From Streptacidiphilus carbonis (GTDB taxonomy: Bacteria; Actinomycetota; Actinomycetes; Streptomycetales; Streptomycetaceae): a stretch of DNA of 64,000 bases. The notes beneath the pieces were generated by a model, which saw nothing but the letters and a program-made list of their open reading frames with translations, searched no databases and was not told the DNA's origin. The number at the start of each line of letters is the position of its first letter. Positions within the stretch are counted from its first letter, which is position 1. The stretch is from assembly GCF_000787775.1 (NCBI RefSeq), contig NZ_BBPM01000019.1, positions 31,743 to 95,742 of the forward strand. The letters run 5' to 3'. Shown here in pieces: positions 17,348 to 24,325 of this stretch. Made by a program: the position numbers and the translations under genes.

Positions 17348-17701
17348 ATGACCTATCCACCGGACTACCGCCCCGGCAGCGACGAGCCCCGGCTGAACCG
17401 GCCGGTGCCCGAGCGCTATCCGCAGATCCGTTCCACCAGCGGCTATGCCGACCCGCGGGTGGTGCACAGCGGCCCCGGCCCCGGCGCGGGCGCCGAGCAG
17501 GAGCCGGAGCGCTCGGCGGTGCTCAGCGCCCGGCTGGTGGTCGTGCTGTGCGTGGTCGCCGGACAGCTGTGGGCGCTGAACGTCGGCGTCGACGCCTGGA
17601 TGCAGGGGCGCACCGGGACGGCCTGGTGGTGCACCGGCTTCGAGGGGCTGTCCTTCCTGATCGCCCTCGGCGCCTGGTGGCTGGGGCCGCGCGACCGCTG
17701 A
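17348..17701 (+). CDS. Small membrane protein of nitrate operon
   Basis: 117 residues. The first ~55 residues are polar and Pro-rich; two hydrophobic helices follow (LSARLVVVLCVVAGQLWALNVG and AWWCTGFEGLSFLIALGAWWLG). ATG lies 6 bp after the Rieske stop. No family recognised. Position within the operon suggests an accessory or assembly role for the membrane complex. Confidence 0.7.
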   Translation: MTYPPDYRPGSDEPRLNRPVPERYPQIRSTSGYADPRVVHSGPGPGAGAEQEPERSAVLSARLVVVLCVVAGQLWALNVGVDAWMQGRTGTAWWCTGFEGLSFLIALGAWWLGPRDR

Positions 17702-17714
17702 CTCCATCACCTCG

Positions 17715-17794
17715 GCCATTCCGAGGACGACTCAGGCATTCCAGGTACACCTCAGCCCTTCCGAGGACGGCCAGGCCAGTCCACGTACGACGAG
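17715..17794. repeat. Four 20-bp degenerate tandem repeats upstream of porter gene
   Basis: Units begin at 17715, 17735, 17755 and 17775. The first is GCCATTCCGAGGACGACTCA; the others keep the GCC.TTCC.AGGAC core with changes. Unit length is exactly 20 bp, about two helical turns. The array fills most of the 112-bp gap between the small membrane protein and the NarK-type gene. Confidence 0.8.
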
Positions 17795-17813
17795 GAATGG
17801 AACGAACGCAACC

Positions 17814-19085
17814 ATGACGGACACCAAGCCCGCGGTACCCGCTGCCGCCTGGACCAACCTGGCCCTGGCCACCGTGGGTATCGCCGTCAACTTCTGGGCC
17901 TGGGGCCTGATCAGCCCGCTGGGACCCACCTACAAGCAGCACCTCGGCCTCAGCTCCTTCCAGCAGTCCTTCCTGGTGGCCGTCCCGGTGCTGGTGGGCT
18001 CGCTGGGCCGGATCCCGGTCGGCGCGCTGACCGACAAGTACGGCGCGCGGCTGATGGTCCCGCTGCTCAGCTTCGCCACCATCCTGCCGGTACTGGCGCT
18101 GAGCGTGGTGCACAGCTACTGGCTGCTGGTAGTCGTCGGCCTGTTCCTCGGCATCGGCGGCAGCTTCTTCGCCGCGGGCGTGCCCTATGTCAACGCCTGG
18201 TTCCCGCCCGAGCGCCGGGGCATGGCGATCGGCGTCTTCGGCATCGGCACCGGCGGCACCGCCATCGCCGCCTTCTTCACCGCCCGCTTCCTGCGCTGGT
18301 ACGACAACAGCAACACCATGTTCTACCTGGTCGCTGTGGTATTGGCGGCCTACGGGCTGGTCGCGGTGCTGGTGGCCAGGGACGCCCCGGGCCGGACCAT
18401 CCCCGAGCACCTCTTCGGCAAGCGGTTCCACGACGCGTTCCGGCACCCGGCGACGCTGCCGATGTCGCTGCTGTACGCGGTCGCTTTCGGCGCCTTCGTG
18501 GCCATGGGCGTCTACCTGCCCACCTATCTGAAGGAGGCCTACCACCTCACCCAGGACGGTGCCTCCAGCCGGGCGGCGGGCTTCACCCTGGTCGCCGTGC
18601 TGTTCCGGCCGCTGGGCGGCACCCTCTCCGACCGGATCGGCCCGGCCAAGGTGCTGGTGGCCTCGTTCGCGACGCTGGGGGTGATGGCCGTGTGGCAGGC
18701 GTTCCATCCCGGGCTGAACCCCTGGTCCACCATCGCCTTCCTGATCATGGCCGCCAGCGTCGGACTGGCCTGCGGCGCGGTGTTCGCGCTGGTCGCCATC
18801 GTCACCCCGAAGGAGAAGGTCGGCACCGTGACCGGTCTGGTCGGCGCGGCCGGCGGGCTCGGCGGGTACTTCCCGCCGCTGGTCATGGGCTCGGTCTACG
18901 GCAGCACCGGCTCCTATGCGATCGGCCTGATGCTGCTCTCCGACGCCGCCTTCGCCGCGCTCGTCTACACCGCGGCCCGGCTACTGGGACGCGACCGCCG
19001 GGACAGCGCCAACGCCTTCGGCGGTTCAGCCGCGCCGGCGAACCTCCGAGGAGTTGCCGACGAACTGCCGGGGACTGTTTTGTGA
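17814..19085 (+). CDS. narK: NarK-type nitrate/nitrite transporter (MFS, NNP family)
   Basis: 423 residues with twelve expected membrane segments. The nitrate signature of the NNP family is recognisable as GIGGSFFAAGVPYVNAWFPPERRGMAIG in the first half (quoted in parts: GIGGSFFAAG, then FPPERRG), and a second related block occurs at GLACGAVFALVAIVTPKEKVG. The MFS loop is GRIPVGALTDKYGAR. Conserved Arg residues expected for anion binding are plausible but were not checked by alignment. It ends the nitrate operon and likely imports nitrate or exports nitrite. An earlier start is not supported; ATG has GAACGAACGCAACC before it, a weak site. Confidence 0.82.
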   Translation: MTDTKPAVPAAAWTNLALATVGIAVNFWAWGLISPLGPTYKQHLGLSSFQQSFLVAVPVLVGSLGRIPVGALTDKYGARLMVPLLSFATILPVLALSVVHSYWLLVVVGLFLGIGGSFFAAGVPYVNAWFPPERRGMAIGVFGIGTGGTAIAAFFTARFLRWYDNSNTMFYLVAVVLAAYGLVAVLVARDAPGRTIPEHLFGKRFHDAFRHPATLPMSLLYAVAFGAFVAMGVYLPTYLKEAYHLTQDGASSRAAGFTLVAVLFRPLGGTLSDRIGPAKVLVASFATLGVMAVWQAFHPGLNPWSTIAFLIMAASVGLACGAVFALVAIVTPKEKVGTVTGLVGAAGGLGGYFPPLVMGSVYGSTGSYAIGLMLLSDAAFAALVYTAARLLGRDRRDSANAFGGSAAPANLRGVADELPGTVL

Positions 19086-19224
19086 CGGTCACGGGGAGCG
19101 CCGGAGTGTCACAGTGCGTCCATACCTGCCGCCGCTACACTCGCGGAGCCCGAACTGAGAGTTATCCAGTACCGCACAATCGTGGGCCTCGTGCAGCAGC
19201 CGAGGACCCTACAGGGGAATGAAC

Positions 19225-19965
19225 ATGGTAGAGGCTTCTCCCAAGGCCGTTGTCGTCGTACCCACGTACAACGAGCGAGAGAACCTGCCCGTCCTGGTCG
19301 GACTGCTCGATGAGTTGGGGTTGGCGAACCTGCACGTCCTGGTCGTCGACGACAATTCGCCCGACGGCACCGGCGAGGTGGCGGACAAGCTCGCCGCCGA
19401 CGCCCCGGACCGGATCGGCGTGCTGCACCGCACCGTGAAGGACGGACTCGGCCGCGCCTACATCGCCGGGATGACCCGGGCGCTGGACGAGGGCGCGGAC
19501 ATCGTGGTCCAGATGGACGCCGACCTGTCCCACCCCGCGTCGGTGCTGCCGGTCATGATCGAGACCCTCACCGGCACGGACGCCGCCGTGGTGCTGGGCT
19601 CCCGCTATGTCCCCGGCGGCTCGACCGCGGCGGAGTGGCCCTGGCACCGCAAGGCCCTCTCCGCCTGGGCCAACCTCTACGTCAACACCCTGCTGCGGCT
19701 GCATGTCAAGGACGCCACCGCCGGGTTCAAGGCCTGGAAGGCGGAGACCCTCCGGGCCATCGACCTGCCGAGCGTCAACAGCAACGGCTACTCGTTCCAG
19801 GTGGAGATGAACTATCGCACCGTCAGGCGCGGCCTGACGATCCGCGAGGTCCCGATCAGGTTCGAGGAGCGGGTCAAGGGCGCCTCCAAGATGAGCCTGG
19901 GCGTCCAGATCGAGTCCGCGCTCGCCCCGTGGAAGCTGCTGCTCGGCGGCGGAAGCAGGGATTAG
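19225..19965 (+). CDS. Polyprenol monophosphomannose synthase-like GT2 glycosyltransferase
   Basis: 246 residues from ATG 19225, chosen over ATG 19219 because AGGGGA ends directly before 19219. The GT2 fold is clear: AVVVVPTYNERENLP, VVDDNSPDGT, the metal-binding MDADLSHP, GSRYVPGG and the C-terminal RFEERVKGASKMS. This is the DPM1/Ppm1 family, which transfers mannose from GDP-mannose to polyprenol phosphate on the inner membrane face, supplying lipid-linked mannose for protein O-mannosylation and glycolipids. The apolipoprotein N-acyltransferase fused to some Ppm1 proteins is absent. The membrane glycosyltransferase at 24326 could be a user of such lipid sugars. Confidence 0.9.
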   Translation: MVEASPKAVVVVPTYNERENLPVLVGLLDELGLANLHVLVVDDNSPDGTGEVADKLAADAPDRIGVLHRTVKDGLGRAYIAGMTRALDEGADIVVQMDADLSHPASVLPVMIETLTGTDAAVVLGSRYVPGGSTAAEWPWHRKALSAWANLYVNTLLRLHVKDATAGFKAWKAETLRAIDLPSVNSNGYSFQVEMNYRTVRRGLTIREVPIRFEERVKGASKMSLGVQIESALAPWKLLLGGGSRD

Positions 19966-20035
19966 GCCTCGGCCGCTTCCCCGGCCACCCGTTCCGCTCC
20001 CCCCGTTCGGACAGGACCGCACCCCGTCCGGGGGC

Positions 20036-21805
20036 CTACTTCCAAGTGTCGTTCAGGGTGGCGCTGCCCGAGGCGGGGGTGGTGGTGCTGCGGTTGTCGC
20101 CGCTCTCCCAGGTGACGTTCCCGCTGCCGTCCTTCTTGATGTACTTGTACTGGAAGGCGGTGCCGGCGGGGAGGTTCAGCGTTCCGGTCCAGACCGGGTA
20201 GGTCGCGGACGAGAGCAGTACGGCGCTGCCGGTGTCCCAGTCGCCGAGCACCGGGATGGAGCCGACCACGTAGACGTTCTGGCCGAAGACGGTGGTGGCG
20301 TTCTCGCTGAAGGTCTCGCTGACGGTGGTGGCGGCCGACACCCGGTCGGTGCTGTCGAAGGCCACCGAGTCCTTGGCCGGGACGGTCACACTGGCGTTGC
20401 CGCTGCCGTCCACGGTGACCGTGGTGCCGGTGCAGGCGCCGCCGCTGACCGCGCCGTGGATGGTGTCGCAGTAGATGCCCGCGGCCATTCCCGTGGCGAA
20501 GGTCCTGGTCTGGGCGGAGCTCTCGTTGTTGACCGCGATCCAGCCCGCGCTGCCGCGGCTGAAGGCGATCAGGTCGGAGCCGTCGTCGTACCAGTTCGCG
20601 ACCGACTGCCCGGCGGTGTGGTTGTGCCAGGCCACCATGTGGTTCACCCCGGTGACCCGGTCGGTGCACTCCCAGCCGCTGCCGCAGGTGGTGTCGGTGA
20701 CCATGCCGCTGCTGGTGGCCGGGGGCGAGTCGTCGGAGTTGGTGAAGTCGAAGCCTGCGTAGACCTCGGGGGTGCCGTAGCCCCAGGCGAGTTCGAACTC
20801 GGTGGCGAGGTTGTTCACCGCCCCGGACTTGTAGCTGAGGGTGGAGCCGTTGCGCTCGGTGTCGTGGTTCTCCACGAACACCAGCTCGTCGCTGCTCGGC
20901 AGCAGGCCCCAACTGGAGCCGAAGGTCTTCAGGTTGGCGATGCTGCCGTTGAACTGCTGGGTGAGGTCGTCGGCGTAGTCGAAGCCGAGCAGGCTGCCGG
21001 TGACCTCGAAGGAGGCCGGCGCGAGCTGGCCGGTGCCGCCGGGGATGACCTCCTGGGCGACGTAGGGGGCGGTGCCGTCGGCGGTGGTGTCCAGCTTGCC
21101 CTCGATGGCGGCGAGGTCGGTCTCGCCGATGTGCTTGGCCGCGTCCACCCGGAAGCCGGAGACGCCGTATCCGATCAGCTTGTTGAGGTACCCGGCGATC
21201 TCGGTGCGGACGTAGTCCGACTCCGTCCTGAGGTCGGAGAGGTCCGACAGTTCGCAGTGGGTGACCTCGTTGTAGTCGTCCCAGTTGTGGATCTGGTCGT
21301 CGGACTCGGCGCAGTCCGCCGGGTAGTTGTGGAAGTCGGCACTGGAGTAGAGCCCGGGGTAGTCGTACTTGGTGTAGCCGGTGACCCCTCCGTAGGAGGA
21401 GCTGCCCTGGCCGGTCATGTGGTTGATGACGGCGTCGACATAGACCTTCACCCCGGCGGCGCGGCAGGTGGAGACCATGGCTTTGAACTGCGCCTCGTTG
21501 CCCATCCGGCTGGTGAGGTTGTAGTCCACCGGCTGGTAGACCTCCCACCAGGGGTGCCCCGAGGCGGTGGTGGAGTCCTCCGGCGGGGCGACCTGGACGC
21601 CGCCGTACCCGGCGGGGCCGAGCACCGTGGTGCACTCGTCGGCGACCGAGGTCCAGTTCCACATGAAGAGGTTGGCGATGACGTCGCCGCTGTTCATGGC
21701 CGCGTGCGCGGTCCCGGCGGTGGCGGCGAGGGTGAGCGGGACGATACCCGCGGTGAGCAGGGCTCCTGATGCGAGCATGGCGCGAAGGCGGGGGCGCGGG
21801 CGCAT
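20036..21805 (-). CDS. Secreted alpha-amylase with CBM20 starch-binding domain
   Basis: 589 residues. Signal peptide about 1-35 (LLTAGIVPLTLAATAGTAHA, cleavage after AHA). GH13 catalytic barrel: region I DAVINH, nucleophile Asp221 in GFRVDAAKH, acid/base Glu252 in YVAQEV, transition-state Asp315 in FVENHD. This order matches the actinomycete GH13_32 amylases. A C-terminal CBM20 (about 490-589) has GSIPVLGDWD, FQYKYIKKDGSGNVTWESG and ends LNDTWK. It hydrolyses internal alpha-1,4 bonds of starch outside the cell. A promoter and a palindrome lie upstream (21845-21897). Confidence 0.95.
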   Translation of the reverse strand: MRPRPRLRAMLASGALLTAGIVPLTLAATAGTAHAAMNSGDVIANLFMWNWTSVADECTTVLGPAGYGGVQVAPPEDSTTASGHPWWEVYQPVDYNLTSRMGNEAQFKAMVSTCRAAGVKVYVDAVINHMTGQGSSSYGGVTGYTKYDYPGLYSSADFHNYPADCAESDDQIHNWDDYNEVTHCELSDLSDLRTESDYVRTEIAGYLNKLIGYGVSGFRVDAAKHIGETDLAAIEGKLDTTADGTAPYVAQEVIPGGTGQLAPASFEVTGSLLGFDYADDLTQQFNGSIANLKTFGSSWGLLPSSDELVFVENHDTERNGSTLSYKSGAVNNLATEFELAWGYGTPEVYAGFDFTNSDDSPPATSSGMVTDTTCGSGWECTDRVTGVNHMVAWHNHTAGQSVANWYDDGSDLIAFSRGSAGWIAVNNESSAQTRTFATGMAAGIYCDTIHGAVSGGACTGTTVTVDGSGNASVTVPAKDSVAFDSTDRVSAATTVSETFSENATTVFGQNVYVVGSIPVLGDWDTGSAVLLSSATYPVWTGTLNLPAGTAFQYKYIKKDGSGNVTWESGDNRSTTTPASGSATLNDTWK

Positions 21806-21844
21806 GGTGACTCCGGTGGGGTGGGGGTCGGGGTCGTCGTCATG

Positions 21845-21873
21845 ACCATGCTCGCGGGGGCGGGGTGCGTCAA
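21845..21873 (-). promoter_or_regulatory. Putative sigma-70-type promoter of amylase gene
   Basis: On the minus strand TTGACG (21873-21868) and CATGGT (21850-21845) are separated by exactly 17 bp, 40 bp before the amylase ATG at 21805. The -35 is strong; the -10 is a weak match to TANNNT. Confidence 0.5.
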
Positions 21874-21881
21874 GGCTTCGG

Positions 21882-21897
21882 AGGAAAGTTCTTTCCT
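21882..21897. promoter_or_regulatory. 16-bp palindrome in amylase/PhzF-like intergenic region
   Basis: AGGAAAGTTCTTTCCT has perfect 7-bp arms around TT. It sits 8 bp upstream of the amylase -35 and between divergent genes. A LacI-type sugar regulator such as MalR is a reasonable candidate, but no regulator gene is adjacent. Confidence 0.5.
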
Positions 21898-21975
21898 GTC
21901 CTTGCGAAAAATTGGAGTGGACTTTGCGGTGACCGGCATCGGAACCATCGGACCGCGGTGCGAGTTCGACCGGGC

Positions 21976-22830
21976 ATGGACAACAGGGACAACATCCTTC
22001 GCTATGCGGCGTTCACCACTGATCCCCGCGGCGGGAATCCGGCCGGCGTCGTCCTCGACGCGTCCGGGCTGGACGACGCGCGGATGCTCGCAGTGGCGGC
22101 CGAGCTGGGGTACTCGGAGACGGCCTTCCTGACCGGGAGCGGGGAACGCGACTACGACGTCCGCTACTTCAGCCCCAAGGCGGAGGTGCCGTTCTGCGGG
22201 CATGCCACCATCGCCACCGCGGTCGCCCTGGCCGAGCGGATCGGACCCGGACCGCTGCTGTTCCGCACCCGGGCCGGGGAGGTCCCGGTCGACGTCGAGA
22301 CCGAGTCGGACGGCGTCCTGCGGGCGACGCTGACCAGCGTCGACCCCCGCGTCGACACCGTCCCGGAGGCGGACGTCGCCGAGGCGCTGCGGCTGCTCCG
22401 CTGGCGCGCGGACGAGCTCGACCCGGCCATGCCGCCCCGGATCGCCTACGCGGGCGCCCGACACCTGGTCCTGGCGGCCGGCAGCCGCGAGCGGCTGGCG
22501 GAGCTGGACTACGACTTCGAGGGGCTGGCGCACTACATGGAGGCCCGCGAGCTGACCACGCTGCAGTTGGTGTGGCGGGAGGACGCGACCACGTTCCATG
22601 TGCGTGACCCGTTCCCGGTCGGCGGGGTGGTGGAGGACCCGGCGACGGGGGCGGCGGCCGCCGCGTTCGGGGCCTACGCGCGGGAGCTGGGGTTGGTGGG
22701 CGGGGGAGGCGGGACGCTGACGCTGCATCAGGGGGAGGATCTGGGGCGCCCTGGGGTGCTCCGGGTGGAGCTGAGGGACGGTGACCGCAGGGTGCGGGTG
22801 TCGGGGACGGCGGTGGGGATCGCGGGGTAG
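21976..22830 (+). CDS. PhzF-family isomerase-like protein
   Basis: 284 residues from ATG 21976. The PhzF fold signature is visible: AAFTTDPRGGNPAGVVLDA, the catalytic Glu in ELGYSETAFL, VRYFSPKAEVPFCGHATIATA, and late VEDPATGAAAAAFGAY. These proteins catalyse isomerisation or epimerisation of small metabolites; phenazine PhzF is one member, but many homologues have unknown substrates and no phenazine genes are present here. It diverges from the amylase gene. An upstream in-frame extension exists but lacks family sequence. Confidence 0.85.
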   Translation: MDNRDNILRYAAFTTDPRGGNPAGVVLDASGLDDARMLAVAAELGYSETAFLTGSGERDYDVRYFSPKAEVPFCGHATIATAVALAERIGPGPLLFRTRAGEVPVDVETESDGVLRATLTSVDPRVDTVPEADVAEALRLLRWRADELDPAMPPRIAYAGARHLVLAAGSRERLAELDYDFEGLAHYMEARELTTLQLVWREDATTFHVRDPFPVGGVVEDPATGAAAAAFGAYARELGLVGGGGGTLTLHQGEDLGRPGVLRVELRDGDRRVRVSGTAVGIAG

Positions 22831-22870
22831 GGGTCCGGTCTGTGTTCGAGTGCGGACCGTAGTCGGCTGG

Positions 22871-22927
22871 TCGCGCAGTTCCCCGCGCCCCTGGGGTGCT
22901 GCAACTTCCCACGGTGGTTCAGTTGCA
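22871..22927. repeat. Streptomycete-type intergenic repeat, copy 1
   Basis: TCGCGCAGTTCCCCGCGCCC (22871-22890, followed by CT) recurs in perfect inverted form at 24282-24303. The 14-mer GTGGTTCAGTTGCA (22914-22927) recurs in direct orientation at 24261-24274. The core resembles a dispersed element frequent between streptomycete genes. Confidence 0.75.
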
Positions 22928-22974
22928 GCCCCCGGCCAGCCAGGCAGATCCTGCAGTCAAGTTACGATCCATGG

Positions 22975-24024
22975 GTGCTGCTCACCCGTCCTGCCGTCGC
23001 CGTTGAATCGCCCCCGCGTACCGCGAGGGACCCGTTCTTCGACAATGCCAAGCTGCTGGTGATCGTCCTGGTCGTGCTGGGGCACTCCTGGGAGCCGCTG
23101 GTCGGGCTTCCGGGGGAACGGCCCCTGCGGGCGGCGTACCTGCTGCTCTATGTGTTCCACATGCCGGTGTTCGTGCTGGTGTCCGGCTGGTTCTCGCAGA
23201 GCTTCCGGGGTGAGCCGCGCCAGCTCCGGCGGCTGCTCACCGGCGTCCTCGCGCCGTTCCTGCTGTGGAACACGCTGCTGACGCTGTGGGTGCAGTGGCT
23301 CGGCGGAACGCGCCTCGCGCTGGCGCCGCTCACTCCCACCTGGGTGCTGTGGTTCCTGATGTCGCTGTTCCTGTGGCGGATCACTGCCCCGCTGTGGCGG
23401 CTGGTCCGCTGGCCGGTGCCGTCGGCGATCGCGGTGTTCCTGCTCAGCGGCGCCTTCACCTTCGGTCCGCTGCTTTCGCTGGCCAGGACACTGGAGTTCC
23501 TGCCGTACTTCGTGATCGGCCTGTGCCTGCGCCGTGAGCACCTGGACCGGATGCTCGCGGTGCGGCACGTCCGGCTGTACGCGCTGGCCGCCTTCGCCGC
23601 CGTGGCCGCCCTCGCCTGGGCGGTGGCCCCGGGCACCGACGTGAACTGGCTCTACCGCAGCGGCTCCAGCGGCTCACTGCACGTCTCCTATGCCCGCTGG
23701 CTGACCGAGTCCTCGGTGCTGTTCCTGCTCGGGCTGCTGCTCACCGCGGCCTTCCTGGCGCTGGTGCCGCGTCGCAGGACCTGGTTCACGGTCCTCGGCG
23801 CCGGGACCATGTACGCGTTCCTGCTGCATGCGTTCGTGCAGCGGGCCCTGCTTTTGGGGGGCTGGTACCACTGGTCGTCGCTGCGCCACCCGGCCGGCTG
23901 GCTGCTGCTGACGGCGGGTGCGGTGGCGCTGGCACTGCTGCTCTGCACCACGCCGGTGCGGCGGGTGTTCCGGGCGCTGGTGGAGCCCCGGCTGAGCCTG
24001 CTGCTCCGGTCCGAGCAGTCCTGA
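22975..24024 (+). CDS. Acyltransferase 3 family membrane protein
   Basis: 349 residues from GTG 22975. The conserved N-terminal block RDPFFDNAKLLVIVLVVLGHSW carries the His of the acyltransferase-3 (OatA/NolL) family, and the loop after helix 2 reads VFHMPVFVLVSGWF. About ten hydrophobic helices follow, closing near AGTMYAFLLHAFVQRALL. Such proteins O-acylate cell-surface sugars or small molecules using acyl-CoA. No C-terminal SGNH domain is attached, so it may act alone or with a partner. It is a monocistronic gene flanked by inverted copies of a dispersed repeat. Confidence 0.85.
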   Translation: MLLTRPAVAVESPPRTARDPFFDNAKLLVIVLVVLGHSWEPLVGLPGERPLRAAYLLLYVFHMPVFVLVSGWFSQSFRGEPRQLRRLLTGVLAPFLLWNTLLTLWVQWLGGTRLALAPLTPTWVLWFLMSLFLWRITAPLWRLVRWPVPSAIAVFLLSGAFTFGPLLSLARTLEFLPYFVIGLCLRREHLDRMLAVRHVRLYALAAFAAVAALAWAVAPGTDVNWLYRSGSSGSLHVSYARWLTESSVLFLLGLLLTAAFLALVPRRRTWFTVLGAGTMYAFLLHAFVQRALLLGGWYHWSSLRHPAGWLLLTAGAVALALLLCTTPVRRVFRALVEPRLSLLLRSEQS

Positions 24025-24260
24025 CGGCGGCATGATCCGGGTCGCCTTCGGCGGCGCGGACCTGCTGGGGTTCGTCAACGTGGTACCGGGGGCCGGCAGC
24101 GGGTGCCCGCGGGCCGGCGACCGGTGCCGAGGACCTTCACGGCCGTGCCCGGCGGCCGGAGCGGCGGAGATCGGCGTCGACCTGGCGCTGCACTCCGGCC
24201 AGGCCGAGGGGCCGCCTCCCGCTGGGCCCGGGCTGCCACCGCAGGTGCACCTTGCCCGCA

Positions 24261-24303
24261 GTGGTTCAGTTGCACCTAGACAGGGGCGCGGGGAACTGCG
24301 CGA
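24261..24303. repeat. Streptomycete-type intergenic repeat, copy 2 (inverted)
   Basis: AGGGGCGCGGGGAACTGCGC (24282-24301, plus GA) is the exact reverse complement of the element at 22871-22892; GTGGTTCAGTTGCA precedes it at 24261. It lies between the acyltransferase end and the end of the convergent GT39 gene. Confidence 0.75.
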
Positions 24304-24325
24304 CAAGCCCCCCGCGCCCGCGCCA

